Positions 25,693-38,035 of a stretch of 64,000 nt of DNA are shown one piece after another. Position 1 is the first letter of the stretch, and each line of letters begins with the position of its first letter. The translations under genes were made by a program, and so were the position numbers. Source of the stretch: Flavobacterium sp. JAD_PAG50586_2 (GTDB taxonomy: Bacteria; Bacteroidota; Bacteroidia; Flavobacteriales; Flavobacteriaceae); NCBI GenBank assembly GCA_023213215.1, contig CP096136.1, positions 3,258,724 through 3,322,723 on the forward strand. Reading direction: 5' to 3'. The notes under the pieces are model-generated. The model saw only the letters and a program-made list of their open reading frames with translations. It did no database searches and had not been told where the DNA came from.

Positions 25693-27744
25693 CTAATTTT
25701 TGACAATTTTATAGGTTTTTGTTTTGCCTTCCAGACTCAATTGAAACAAATAAACTCCTTGAGCAAGATTGCTAAGATTTATGGTATTCGCGCCATTTTC
25801 AAGTATCCTGCTTTCTATTTTTTGAGATAAGCTATTGAACACATCTAGTTTTACGTCGGCCAGATTTGAAGTCAATGTCAAAATATCCGATGTTGGATTT
25901 GGATAGAAGTTAAACGTGTTACTGTCAAATCCGCCGTTAGCTAAATTTAATTGTACCAATATGGCAAGTCTTGCCGATAACGTCATCCGGCTTTCACAAT
26001 TATTTACCATTTGCGAAGCGTAATAGGTAACGTTGTTTTGCGCTATGGTACTATTAGGTAACAAATTCCCTTCTTGTGGAGCATCATACCATTGAATATT
26101 TTGACCCGAAACAATTAAGCTGGATAAAGGTTGGCCTTCGTTGAGCGTTTGCGGACTTATACCGATCGGAGCACCAACAGCAGTTAATATGGTTAACTGA
26201 AATGGTTTAATATAATAGCAATCGTAGTTTACATTCATTACAACGGCATAAATAGTCTGATCTTGTGTAAAGGAGAACGTAGTTGGATTCATTATTGGAT
26301 TGGCAACGTTCTGTGCATCAGTTAGTGATGTGAAATAATAAATTTCAATATCATTCGGATTAGCGGCTCCAATTATGGTCGTATCATTTGCAGTTAAATC
26401 TACCGTGTAACTACCAGATGCATCATAACAAACCGATAAGTCTGCTGGGCTTTGGGTTTCATCACCCGGAGCAACAATAACTGTACTTGTACCGGTCACT
26501 GTAAATGGTACGCCACTAATAATGTAAGTAGCCTCGGCAGTGTAAGAGGTAGTTTGGGTTGGACATACAGTAGCATTTAAACCAGAGGCAATTTCAGTGC
26601 TGCCTTCTAACCATCTGACAGACGAGGTTACGTTAGGTCCTGACGGTGTAAAGCGCCATGCTTCATTGGTTGTAGTCCATGCATCGTTTGTGTTCCTTCC
26701 CGTAGGAACATATCCTAAAGTTCCTGAACTGTTTGTAATTCCGATAACGCCATCTCCATCTTCCCAGGCTAGGCATTGGGTTCGGTTTTGTACATAAACT
26801 TCAATAATATTGGATATCTCATACAAAACAATTTGGGAAGTCTGTAAACCATTAGTCTGATTACAGTTAAATTGGCCTACATGGTAAAAGTTAACTATCA
26901 GTTTTCTGCAGGGATAAGTACCGGTTAATGTCCAGTTTATCGAAACTTCTGCCGGAGATTGACCACCTGCAGTCCTAAAATCGATATCCTGAAACACTCC
27001 AAGAATTGCATTCTTAGGAGTACGAATGTCGGTATTGGGAATATTTAAATCATATAAGTTCCAGTTGCAAACTCCAGGAGAAACCTGAGGGTTAAAAGAT
27101 ATGAGCCCGTTAGATCCGACTTGACAGCTTGTGTAATTCTGGTCAAAAAAGCTAAAATTGAATGGCAATGCAATAGAAGGCGACCAAACATCATCATTGT
27201 TTGCATCAATCAGCGTATTACCTAATCCTGTAAATGCTGCTTGTGGGCAATATGGAATTGAACTTACCGTATAAGAAGCTGTTGACGGAACAGAAGTTGG
27301 CGTCGCTGTCAACGTCCTGCATTCTCCGGGCGTACAGCTTATCATTGAATTTGGGCCGGCAGGACTATTGGTAAGTACTGTTGTACAGCCGTTTGGTACT
27401 ACAGTTACAGTAACAGTAACACCAGTTAAGGTTGTTGAAATTCCTGTAGAAAACTCTGTAACTCTTTCAAGTGTGAAAATTGTTGTCTGATGTAATATTG
27501 GGGTTGTGAAAATTGCGATGCCACTTGCGCCAATATTAACCACGACTGAATTAGGAAATCCGTAATCAACACTGATTAAGGCAGTACAATTTGGAGTGCC
27601 GGTAATTGTAAGCGTTGCACTATTACCAGGACAAATGGTAACATCCTGAGCCATCGTTGCTATTGGATCTAAAGTTTTGGGTTTAGCATCAATCGAGAAT
27701 GTAATTAGAAATAGAAGACAGGTAAATAGTAATTCTTTTTTCAT
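25693..27744 (-). CDS. Large cell-surface protein with type IX secretion C-terminal sorting domain
   Basis: The start is placed at the ATG at 27744-27742 (MKKELLFTCLLFLITFSIDA), giving a signal peptide and 683 residues. The mature protein is beta-rich with Thr/Val-rich Ig-like repeats. It contains a central region typical of gliding-associated or surface proteins (FFDQNYTSCQVGSNGLISFN, VLYEISNIIEVYVQ). The last about 75 residues are a type A sorting domain: FNFYPNPTSDILTLTS, NLAQGVYLFQL and KTYKIVKN. It is exported by the T9SS to the surface; ligand unknown. Confidence 0.88.
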   Translation of the reverse strand: MKKELLFTCLLFLITFSIDAKPKTLDPIATMAQDVTICPGNSATLTITGTPNCTALISVDYGFPNSVVVNIGASGIAIFTTPILHQTTIFTLERVTEFSTGISTTLTGVTVTVTVVPNGCTTVLTNSPAGPNSMISCTPGECRTLTATPTSVPSTASYTVSSIPYCPQAAFTGLGNTLIDANNDDVWSPSIALPFNFSFFDQNYTSCQVGSNGLISFNPQVSPGVCNWNLYDLNIPNTDIRTPKNAILGVFQDIDFRTAGGQSPAEVSINWTLTGTYPCRKLIVNFYHVGQFNCNQTNGLQTSQIVLYEISNIIEVYVQNRTQCLAWEDGDGVIGITNSSGTLGYVPTGRNTNDAWTTTNEAWRFTPSGPNVTSSVRWLEGSTEIASGLNATVCPTQTTSYTAEATYIISGVPFTVTGTSTVIVAPGDETQSPADLSVCYDASGSYTVDLTANDTTIIGAANPNDIEIYYFTSLTDAQNVANPIMNPTTFSFTQDQTIYAVVMNVNYDCYYIKPFQLTILTAVGAPIGISPQTLNEGQPLSSLIVSGQNIQWYDAPQEGNLLPNSTIAQNNVTYYASQMVNNCESRMTLSARLAILVQLNLANGGFDSNTFNFYPNPTSDILTLTSNLADVKLDVFNSLSQKIESRILENGANTINLSNLAQGVYLFQLSLEGKTKTYKIVKN

Positions 27745-27772
27745 ATTATATATATTTTTAATTCCCTGTTGG

Positions 27773-28477
27773 TCATTCATTTTTAAACACAACACTATGA
27801 CAAGCCACTATTGCTGCTGTTTCCGTACGTAAACGTGTTGCTCCCAAAGATACAGGAATAAAGTTATTGTCAATAGCCAATTGTATTTCTTTTACAGAAA
27901 AATCGCCTTCAGGTCCAATTAAAAGAGTCACATTCTGATTCGCTTTCAGCTCATTTTTTAAAGACTTTTTATCGGTTTCTTCACAATGAGCAATAAAAAG
28001 TTGTCCGCTTTGTTTTTGTTTAATGAAATCCTTGAAGGAAATAGGTTCGTTCAATTTTGGCAGATAATAGTGTAAAGATTGTTTCATCGCAGATTCCAAT
28101 ATCTTTTGAAATCGATCCGTTTTTATCACTTTGCGTTCAGAATGTTCGCAGATAATTGGCGTGATTTCCTGTATGCCGATTTCGGTGGCTTTTTCCAAAA
28201 ACCATTCGTAGCGTTCGTTCATTTTGGTTGGAGCAACGGCTAAATGCAAATGGAATTTTGGGTCAGCCTGTTTTTCAAACGAAATAATTTTAACCGTGCA
28301 TTTATTGTCGGATGCAATGGTGATTTTAGTTTTAAATAAAAAACCTAAGCCATTCGTAACGTGAAGAATATCGCTTTCTTTTTTACGCAGGACTTTAATG
28401 ATGTGTTTGCTCTCTTCTTTGTCAAAAACAAAAGAGTTTTGCGTTTCATTTATCGTTGGATTGTAGAATAACTGCAT
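27773..28477 (-). CDS. rsmE: 16S rRNA (uracil-1498-N3)-methyltransferase RsmE
   Basis: The 234-residue SPOUT-class methyltransferase has an N-terminal PUA-like part (ESKHIIKVLRKKESDILHV), WFLEKATEIGIQEITPIICE, and the knotted SAM site VTLLIGPEGDFSVKEI followed by PVSLGATRLRTETAAIVA. It methylates U1498 of 16S rRNA. It lies 5 bp downstream of tsaD on the same strand, so the two are likely co-transcribed. Confidence 0.96.
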   Translation of the reverse strand: MQLFYNPTINETQNSFVFDKEESKHIIKVLRKKESDILHVTNGLGFLFKTKITIASDNKCTVKIISFEKQADPKFHLHLAVAPTKMNERYEWFLEKATEIGIQEITPIICEHSERKVIKTDRFQKILESAMKQSLHYYLPKLNEPISFKDFIKQKQSGQLFIAHCEETDKKSLKNELKANQNVTLLIGPEGDFSVKEIQLAIDNNFIPVSLGATRLRTETAAIVACHSVVFKNE

Positions 28478-28482
28478 AGTTT

Positions 28483-29504
28483 TTAAAATTCTATCCTGGC
28501 TTTAGAAACGACATCAATATCGGCAAATTTATCGTGTAAATATTTTTGATAACCCACAATTCCAATCATTGCCGCATTGTCTGTAGTGTATTCAAATTTG
28601 GGTACAAAGGTTTTCCATCCGTATTTACTTTCGGCTTCTTTGAGTGTCTGCCTGATTCCTGAGTTGGCAGAAACGCCACCGCCAATCGCAATCTGATTGA
28701 TTCCGGTTTCGGCTACAGCCATTTTCAGTTTATCCATCAAAATTTCAATGATGGTATGCTGAACAGAAGCACAGATATCTGCTTTATTTTCTTCGATGAA
28801 GTTGGGGTTTTCCAATACATTTTTCTGGACAAAATACAGAATCTGAGTTTTCAAACCGGAGAAACTAAAGTTCAGTCCCGGAATCCTTGGTTTTGTAAAC
28901 GGATACATTTTCGGATTGCCCTCTTTAGCAAACTGGTCAATCAAAGGTCCGCCAGGATAAGGAAATCCTAAAATTTTGGCCGTTTTGTCAAATGCTTCTC
29001 CTACAGCATCATCAGTTGTTTCGCCAATAATTTCCATATCGAAAAACTCATTCACTTTTACAATCTGAGTATGTCCGCCTGAAATTGTCAAAGCCAGAAA
29101 AGGAAATTCAGGTTTGTCAAATCCTTCCTCATCAATGAAATGTGCCAGAATGTGGGCATGCATATGATTAACGGCAATCAAAGGAATCTTCAGTGCCATC
29201 GCCATCGATTTTGCAAATGAAGAACCCACCAAAAGTGACCCCATCAGCCCAGGACCTTGAGTAAAAGCGATAGCTGAGAGTTGATTTTTAGTTATGTTAG
29301 CTTTTTTAAGGCTACATCCACTACAGGAACAATGTTTTGCTGGTGTGCGCGTGAGGCCAACTCGGGAACAACGCCACCATATTCTTCATGAATGCTCTGC
29401 CTTGCCACAACATTTGATAATACAATATCATTTCTTAAAACTGCAGCAGCAGTATCGTCGCACGAACTTTCAATAGCCAGTATAAAAACTTCTTCAGGAT
29501 GCAT
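28483..29504 (-). CDS. tsaD: tRNA N6-adenosine threonylcarbamoyltransferase TsaD, frame broken once
   Basis: TsaD installs t6A37 on ANN-decoding tRNAs with TsaB/TsaE/TsaC and is essential in most bacteria. The N-terminal part is read from the ATG at 29504-29502 ([33 protein letters not shown]) and stops after ALKKLT. The C-terminal ORF (28483-29244) carries [11 protein letters not shown] with the metal histidines, [12 protein letters not shown] and [13 protein letters not shown]. Adding one base to the T6 run at 29302-29307 joins them as [20 protein letters not shown], giving 340 residues, the normal length. A true null is implausible, so this looks like a sequencing error. It is divergent from tamB. 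Confidence 0.93.
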
Positions 29505-29604
29505 AAAAGGCGCAATTTTTGATTTATATTTGACACTCGATCTGAGAAAATCAAATGTAAGGATTTTTACAAAGGTAATTTTCTTTCCCAAGTCAAAATA
29601 ATAA

Positions 29605-32600
29605 TTGGAAAAAATTAAAACAAATAACGGTTTTAAAAAATTTCGAAAGATACTTTTTCGCACTATTGTTGCGCTAATCCTCCTTTTATTACTAGTCAGC
29701 ATAGCACTATCCTTGCCTTATGTGCAGACCAAAATTGCTCATTATGCGACGGACAAAATCAACAAGGATTATGGTACAAATATCAATATTGACAAGGTTG
29801 CCATAACATTTTTTGGAGGTGTAAAGTTGAAAAACGTTCTTATTTTAGACCATCATAAGGATACATTGATTTATTCAGACCGGATAAAAACCAATATCTT
29901 AGATTTAAAACAATTCATAAATGGCCAGCTTTTATTTGGCGACTTGAGTCTGGACAATTTTTATCTGCAAATAAAAAACTACAAAGGAGAAAAAGAGTCA
30001 AACCTGGATTTATTCATTGATGCCTTTGATGATGGAAAGAAAGCCAGCGGTAAATTTTTGATGAAATCAGACAACATCTATCTCAAAAACAGCCGCTTTG
30101 TGATGGCTGATTATAACCGTGCTAATCCCAAAGATGTAGATTTTACCAAACTTAATGCGCATCTGAAGGATTTCAGGATAAAAGGTCCGGATGTTACAAC
30201 CAAAATAGCCACTATGGCTTTTAGGGATCATCGTGGAGTGCAGGTGGAAAATTTGACATCTGATTTTACTTATACCAAGAAAAGCATTGTTCTGAATAAA
30301 TTGGAATTAAACACAAAGGAATCCTATTTGAAAGGCTTTGTAGTCCTGAGTTATAACAAGGAAAATCACGATTTCGCCGATTTCAACAATAGGGTAAAGT
30401 TTGACGTAAAAATTGACAGCGCAACCTTGGCGACCAACGATATCCGTTATTTTTACAATGAATTGGACAAAAACCAAAAGTTCTACCTGAGGTCGAAAAT
30501 TACAGGAACCCTGAACGATTTCTATGCCACCAATCTCTATCTTAAAGATTATAAATTTTCAACAATCAAAGGTGACGTTAACTTTAAGAACCTTTTCCCA
30601 AGAAGTCCAGGGAAGTTTTATATGAAGGGAAATTTCAAAAGGATTTCTTCCAATTATGCCGATCTGACAAAACTTTTGCCGAATATATTGGGTAAAAAAC
30701 TGCCAACATCCTTACAAAAACTAGGGCAATTTAATTATGCCGGGAAAATGGAAGTTACCCAGCACTACTTGAATACCGATTTTGTTATGAATACCGCTTT
30801 GGGTATCATCGAATCGGATTTGCACATGTCGGATATCGATAATATTGACAATGCCAAATACAACGGAAATATCATTTTGGATAATTTTGATGTTGGCGCT
30901 ATTTTGAATGACAAAAGTATTGGTAAGGTAAGTATGAATCTGGATGTGGATGGAAAAGGGTTTACCCAGAAATATGTGAACACTTCCTTTGCCGGTGATG
31001 TATTCCAACTAAAATACAACGGATACAATTACACTAAAATTATTGTTGACGGAAGTTTTAAACAGCCCATATTTAAAGGAAAATTCTATATTAATGATCC
31101 TAATCTGTTTATGGATTTTAATGGCGTGCTGGATTTATCCAAAAAGAGAATGTCTTCGATTTCCATTCCAAAATTGATTATGCTAATTTGGTAAAGCTGA
31201 ATTTTATCAAAGATTCCATCTCTGTTTTTAGAGGAGACATTTTAGTAAAAGCCACCGGAAATTCTCTGGACAACCTCAAAGGAAACCTGTTGCTTACCAA
31301 TGCTTCCTATCAGAATAAAAAAGACATTTATTTTATAGATTATCTCAACGCCAATTCGAGCTTTGATACTAACGGCGAAAGAGCGATTACCATTAGTTCT
31401 CCCGATGCTATCGAAGGTTCTGTGATTGGAAAATATAAGTTCAGCCAATTACAGAAAATGGTAGAGAATTCGCTGGGAACCTTTTATGCCAATTACAAAC
31501 CCAATAAAGTACTGCCTAATCAATACGTGAAATTCGACTTTGATCTGAACAGTAAGATCATCGAGATTTTCAATCCTGAAATCTCATTGGCGAAAAGCAC
31601 TAAACTAAAAGGAAACATAAGTTCTGACAGCAAGAATTTTAAATTGGATTTTACTTCTCCTAAAGTAGTGGCCTATGACAACACTTTTGATAACATTCTG
31701 GTGCAGGTTGATAATAAAAATCCGTTGTATAATGCCTATGTACAATTGGATTCCATCAAGACAAAGCATTATAAAATAAGGGATTTCAGTATGATTAATA
31801 CCTTTTCGAATGATACGCTGCATTTCAGGACCGAATTCAAAGGCGGAAAACAGGGCAATGACTTTTACAACCTGAATTTTTATCATACCATTACCGATGA
31901 TAACAAAAATGTAGTTGGATTCAATAAGTCGGAATTGCAGTTCAAGGACTATTTGTGGTTTTTAAATGAAAAGGAAAATACTGAAAATAATAAGATTGTC
32001 TTCGATAAAAAACTCAGCAATTTCTCTTTTGAGGACATAATCATTTCTCACGGAAATGAGAGCATTAATTTTGTTGGGATGTTAAGTGGTAAACAGAATA
32101 AGGATTTACAGCTCACATTTGACAATGTCAACCTAAATAAGGTCACGCCCGATGTCGAGAAATTTAAGTTTGATGGAAACCTTAACGGAAAGATAAACTT
32201 CAAGCAAAGCAATACGGTCTTTCAGCCAACCTCTACACTTCGGATTGACAGCCTGAAAGTCAATGATATCGCACTCGGGAAAATGAATTTGGATATCGAA
32301 GGCGATGAAACGCTTAGTAAGTTCCATCTAAATTCCAATTTGGAGAATGAAAATTTCGAAGCTTTTAATGCGAATGGCGATATCGAGATTGTAGACGGCA
32401 AAACATTATTGGATGTTGACTTGAATTTTGACCGATTCAATTTAGGAGTTTTAGGAAAAATAGGAGGTGACGTCATTACCAATATTCGCGGATTTGTTTC
32501 AGGAAATGCCCGTATTGACGGCGATATAAACGATTTGGATTACAATGGAAGACTATTTGTAAACGAAGCAGGATTGACAATTCCATACCTAAATACCGAC

Positions 32601-34136
32601 TATGTCTTTGATAAAAATTCTATCGTCGATGTTACAGAAAGTAAATTCATTGTTAGGGAAACCAATATTACAGATACTAAATTCAACACCAAAGGAACAC
32701 TTAGCGGTTTTATAAAGCACAAGCAATTTGGCGACTGGCAATTGGATTTAGCCATCAATACTAAAAGATTACTCGCATTAAATACGGTTGACGAGGAAGA
32801 TGTGGCGTATTACGGAACTGCCTTTATGAATGGTTCTGCAACCATAAAAGGACCAACCAATAACTTGATGATAAAAGTAGAAGCAGAATCGGCCAAAGGA
32901 ACAGATATTAAGATTCCAATAAACGATGCCGAAGCTGTGGAGGATAATAAATACATTCACTATGTAACTCCGGAAGAGAAAAAGAAGAAAAACAATAAAG
33001 ACAATACAATAAAGGAAACTAAAAATTACGGAGGTCTCGAATTGGAATTTGATTTTGAAATTACTGAAGTTGCGAATATTGAGGTAATCTTAAGCAGGGA
33101 ATCAGGTCACGGAATGAAAGGAAAAGGAAACGGAACACTGCTGTTTAGAATCAATACTTTAGGAAAATTTGAGATGTTTGGAGACTTCTCTGTGGTTTCC
33201 GGTACTTATAATTTTAAATATGGCGGATTGATTGATAAGGAATTCAAAGTAAGAAAAGGAGGCTCAATTGTTTGGACGGGAGATCCTCTTGCAGCCGTAC
33301 TCAATTTGGAAGCTGTTTATAAAACTTCTGCAAATCCAGCGGTGCTAATTGATAATCCGTCTTTCAATAAAAAGGTTGATGTTGAAGTGGTGATAGGGGT
33401 AAGAGGCAATCTAACCAATCCTGAACCCGATTTTAATATCAATTTCCCAACTGTTGGAAGTACATTAAAATCTGAGATCCAATACAAATTAGATGATAAG
33501 GATGCCAGGCAAACTCAAGCTTTATACCTCCTTTCTACGGGTAGTTTCCTAAGTCAGGATGGCGTCAATCAAAATCAGCTCTCCAATAATTTATTTGAGA
33601 AAGCCAGTAGTCTTTTTGGTGAAATATTTTCAGGCAGCGATGATAAAATTTCAATTGCACCCGAATATATCGTGGCCGATAGAACGCCGGGACAACAAAC
33701 CGATGGACGATTTGGTGTAACGGTGTCATCCAAAATAAATGACAGGATTACCGTTAACGGAAAAGTGGGAGTGCCTGTAGGAGGAATCACCGAAACTGCA
33801 ATTGTCGGAGATCTTGAAGTGCAGTATCGGGTAAATGAAGACGGTACTTTGAACCTGAGGGTTTTCAATAAGGAAAATGATATTACTTATATAGGTCAGG
33901 GAATCGGCTATACTCAGGGAATCGGAATGTCTTATGAAGTAGATTTTGATACTTTTACCGAATTGGTAAACAAAATCTTTAAAAATGCCAAATTAGCGAA
34001 AGTAAACTCGGCTAACAACGACATACATGATTCAAGCCTTCCGGATAGAAATATCATAGATAAGGATACTCAGAACAAAGAGAAGAAGGAAGAGGATCTA
34101 AACCCAAACAGCGAAGCTATTCCAAATGAGGATTAG
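29605..34136 (+). CDS. tamB: TamB-like translocation/assembly module (DUF490), frame broken once
   Basis: Two ORFs (29605-31194 and 31188-34136) make one TamB protein of about 1,510 residues. There is an N-terminal signal anchor (about residues 17-42), AsmA-like repeats ([20 protein letters not shown]), a long beta-helical middle, and the C-terminal DUF490 domain ([60 protein letters not shown]). The first frame goes off at [11 protein letters not shown]. Adding one base to the A5 run at 31141-31145 gives [20 protein letters not shown], which fits the family. The start is a TTG at 29605, because an in-frame stop precedes it. TamB spans the periplasm and assists outer-membrane protein or lipid transport. 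Confidence 0.9.
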
Positions 34137-34276
34137 GCTTTAATTCGCCATACAAACTAATAACCCAAAAACTTATCAACGAAAACGATTGAATTTTACC
34201 TGCTTTATTAATATAATAATAATATGGGTGGAACAATGGTAGTTGTTTGCTAATTTTACATTTTAATACTTAAAAA

Positions 34277-35263
34277 ATGTCAAAAGTCATAAAAAAAATA
34301 GGTGTTCTAACTTCAGGAGGAGATTCTCCCGGAATGAATGCCGCTATCAGATCTGTAGTCAGGACATGTGCTTACCATAATATTGAATGCATCGGTATTT
34401 ACAGAGGCTATCAGGGAATGATTGAAGGAGATTTTAAGGAAATGGGCGCCCGTAGCGTTAACAACATCGTTAACAAAGGTGGAACAATCTTAAAGTCGGC
34501 CCGTTCTAAAGAATTCATGACCGTTGAAGGCAGACAGAAAGCCCACCAGAATTTAATGAACTCGAAAATAGATGCCTTAGTGGTTATTGGTGGAGACGGA
34601 AGTTTTACCGGTGCTGAAATTTTCAACAACGAATTTGGTTATCCGGTAATGGGAATACCAGGAACCATAGATAACGATATTTTCGGAACCAGCCATACTT
34701 TAGGTTTTGACACGGCTTTAAATACAGTCGTGGATTGTATAGATAAGATCAGGGATACGGCCAGTTCACACAACCGCCTTTTCCTTGTAGAGGTTATGGG
34801 AAGAGATGCCGGTCATATTGCTTTGAATGCCGGAATTGGCGCTGGAGCAGAAGAGATTCTTATTCCCGAACAGGATTTAGGTTTGGAACGTCTGTTGGAA
34901 TCCTTGCGTAAAAGCAAGGCATCAGGTAAATCCTCAAGTATTGTCGTAATTGCAGAAGGTGATAAAATAGGGAAGAGCGTATTCGAATTAAAGGATTATA
35001 TAGAAGAAAATATGCCCGAGTATGATATTCGTGTTTCCGTTTTAGGACACATGCAGCGCGGTGGTGCACCATCCTGTTTTGACAGGGTTTTGGCCTCACG
35101 TCTTGGTGTAAAAGCAGTAGAATCCTTATTAGAAGGAAAATCAAACTTTATGGTGGGAATGTTAAGTGATAAAGTAGCCTTAACTCCATTAGAAAATGCC
35201 ATCAAAGGTCATTCAGAAATCGATAAGGAATTATTAAGGGTTTCGGATATAATGTCAACATAA
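34277..35263 (+). CDS. pfkA: ATP-dependent 6-phosphofructokinase
   Basis: The 328-residue enzyme has IGVLTSGGDSPGMNAAIRSV (ATP site), IGGDGSFTGA, GIPGTIDNDIFGTSHTLGFD with the catalytic Asp, EVMGRDAGHIAL and LGHMQRGGAPSCFDR. The glycine after the GGDGS motif points to use of ATP rather than pyrophosphate. It catalyses the committed step of glycolysis in the cytoplasm. It is followed by gap on the same strand, 34 bp away, probably one transcript. Confidence 0.97.
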   Translation: MSKVIKKIGVLTSGGDSPGMNAAIRSVVRTCAYHNIECIGIYRGYQGMIEGDFKEMGARSVNNIVNKGGTILKSARSKEFMTVEGRQKAHQNLMNSKIDALVVIGGDGSFTGAEIFNNEFGYPVMGIPGTIDNDIFGTSHTLGFDTALNTVVDCIDKIRDTASSHNRLFLVEVMGRDAGHIALNAGIGAGAEEILIPEQDLGLERLLESLRKSKASGKSSSIVVIAEGDKIGKSVFELKDYIEENMPEYDIRVSVLGHMQRGGAPSCFDRVLASRLGVKAVESLLEGKSNFMVGMLSDKVALTPLENAIKGHSEIDKELLRVSDIMST

Positions 35264-35273
35264 TTTAAGATAA

Positions 35274-36308
<1,035 letters not shown>

Positions 36309-36315
36309 GAATATA

Positions 36316-36366
36316 GAAAATAGAGTAAAGAATATAGACGGAAATCTAAATCTTTGCTCTATTTTC
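36316..36366. repeat. Long imperfect hairpin between gap and the GlcNAc kinase gene
   Basis: GAAAATAGAGTAAAGA (36316-36331) and TCTTTGCTCTATTTTC (36351-36366) pair over 16 bp with one mismatch across a 19-nt loop. It may act as a terminator, attenuator or mRNA stabiliser for gap. No gene lies here. Confidence 0.6.
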
Positions 36367-36443
36367 GTTTTAAAACTAAACTAAACCAAAAACAAGAATC
36401 AGGTTTTTATTTGTAATTCCTAATTCGTAATTCGAATTATTAT

Positions 36444-37295
36444 ATGAAACTACTAGTTGATAGTGGATCTACCAAAGCCGATTGGATTGCCATTGATGAT
36501 AACGGAAAAGTACTTTTCACTACACAAACTTTAGGTTTGAACCCAGAAGTATTGGATAAAGAAGCAGTCATCGCGCGTCTTAACGATAAGTTTGACATCG
36601 AGCATAATAAAGATAAGGCAACCCATCTTTTCTTTTATGGTGCTGGTTGCGGAACAGATCGAATGAAAATTTTCCTTACAAAAGTTTTCGAAGAATATTT
36701 TACCAAAGCAATCGTTTCTGTACATGAAGATACTTATGCGGCCGTTTATGCTACGACTCCAAAAAACGAAGAAGCAATTGTCTGTATTTTGGGCACAGGC
36801 TCGAATTGCAGTTATTTTGATGGGAAGATTTTGCACCAAAGAGTACAGTCGTTAGGCTACATTGCTATGGATGACGGTTCGGGAAATCGTTTCGGCAGAG
36901 AATTGATCCGAGGATATTATTTTAACACTATGCCGAAAGAGCTGGCTAAGGAATTTGAGGAAGATTACAATTTAGATGCAGATTATATCAAAGCTAATTT
37001 GTATAAGGAAGCTAATCCAAACGCTTACCTGGCAACATTTGCCAAATTCATTATCAAGCACAAGGACAATGAGTTTTGTAAAAAAATAATCAAAAAGGAA
37101 TTAAAGTCGTTTACCAAAAACTACATCATGCAGTTTGAAAACTGCAAAGATGTTCCGGTGCATTTTGTAGGCTCGATAGCATTTTACCTTAAAGACGAAT
37201 TACAAGTGGTTTTAAATAAATACGATATCAAAATCGGCAACGTTCTCAGAAGACCAATTGACGGGCTGATTGCTTATCACATCCTTAATAAATAA
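36444..37295 (+). CDS. BadF/BadG/BcrA/BcrD-type N-acetylglucosamine kinase
   Basis: The 283-residue ASKHA-fold kinase has the phosphate-1 motif LLVDSGSTKADWIAID, YGAGCGTDRMK, the phosphate-2 region CILGTGSNCSYFDG and MDDGSGNRFGRELIRG. This family phosphorylates N-acetylglucosamine recovered from peptidoglycan or chitin. It follows gap and ends with its own terminator. Substrate assignment is by family only. Confidence 0.86.
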   Translation: MKLLVDSGSTKADWIAIDDNGKVLFTTQTLGLNPEVLDKEAVIARLNDKFDIEHNKDKATHLFFYGAGCGTDRMKIFLTKVFEEYFTKAIVSVHEDTYAAVYATTPKNEEAIVCILGTGSNCSYFDGKILHQRVQSLGYIAMDDGSGNRFGRELIRGYYFNTMPKELAKEFEEDYNLDADYIKANLYKEANPNAYLATFAKFIIKHKDNEFCKKIIKKELKSFTKNYIMQFENCKDVPVHFVGSIAFYLKDELQVVLNKYDIKIGNVLRRPIDGLIAYHILNK

Positions 37296-37297
37296 AT

Positions 37298-37326
37298 AAA
37301 AAACCATCCCTAAGGATGGTTTTTTT
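37298..37326. terminator. Bidirectional terminator
   Basis: AAACCATCC / GGATGGTTT (37301-37309 and 37314-37322) with a CTAA loop is flanked by an A-run and a T-run. It serves the kinase gene on plus and the methyltransferase gene on minus. Confidence 0.85.
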
Positions 37327-37960
37327 ATGGTTTCCTTGCAATAAAAATCAAATGGGTATCAAAAACATCCTTTGGTTTTGGATAACGAATGTGTAGCAAA
37401 TGCAAAGTTTCAAAACCATATTCCGTAAGAGCCTGCTCTAAATAACCTACCTCGTGGTAATAAACATGCATTGTATATTGCCCGTCACTGCTGGTTTGAG
37501 ATTCAGATTTGTCATAATCGTTTTCGATTGTGCTGAAATAGAATATGCCACCATTATTCAAAAGTGCCCAACTGTCCTTTATCATTTGAATGCTTTCTTC
37601 TTTGGATAGGTAAGGCATACAGAAACCACACATAATTGCATCAAATTTTTTGTCAATCTTGTTAATGGACCTTGCATCCAAAACGGTAAATTTAGCAGAC
37701 GGATTGTTAACTTTACCTAATTCAATCATGCTTGGCGCAACATCGGTGGCAATGATTTGATAGTTGGGATGCCTATCCAAAAGGTATTTGGTAATATTTC
37801 CGGGACCGCAGCCAATCTCTAAAATTGACGCCTCTTCTTTCGAAACAGCATTACAGAACAAATCATACGAATCATTATAAATAACAACATCCATGAATTT
37901 ATCGTGGTACTTTTGTGCCAGTTTATCCCAGGTTTGTATAGTGTTTTCGTTTTGATTCAT
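37325..37960 (-). CDS. Class I SAM-dependent methyltransferase
   Basis: The 211-residue protein has motif I LEIGCGPGNITKYLLDR, motif II IIATDVAPSMIELGK, FTVLDARSI and FDAIMCGFCMPYLS. This is a general Rossmann methyltransferase of the UbiE/Methyltransf_25 type. No substrate can be assigned. It is a single gene convergent with the GlcNAc kinase gene. Confidence 0.88.
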   Translation of the reverse strand: MNQNENTIQTWDKLAQKYHDKFMDVVIYNDSYDLFCNAVSKEEASILEIGCGPGNITKYLLDRHPNYQIIATDVAPSMIELGKVNNPSAKFTVLDARSINKIDKKFDAIMCGFCMPYLSKEESIQMIKDSWALLNNGGIFYFSTIENDYDKSESQTSSDGQYTMHVYYHEVGYLEQALTEYGFETLHLLHIRYPKPKDVFDTHLIFIARKP

Positions 37961-37981
37961 GATATGTTTTTTGTCAAATAT

Positions 37982-38014
37982 AAAAAATCCCAGACTTAAG
38001 ATCCGGGAATTTTT
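37982..38014 (-). terminator. Terminator of the RCC1-repeat gene
   Basis: On the minus strand TCCCGGA, loop TCTTAAG, TCTGGGA (one G-U pair) is followed by six Ts. It is located just after the stop codon at 38036. Confidence 0.7.
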
Positions 38015-38035
38015 GTAAAAAAGTAAATGGTGTTT

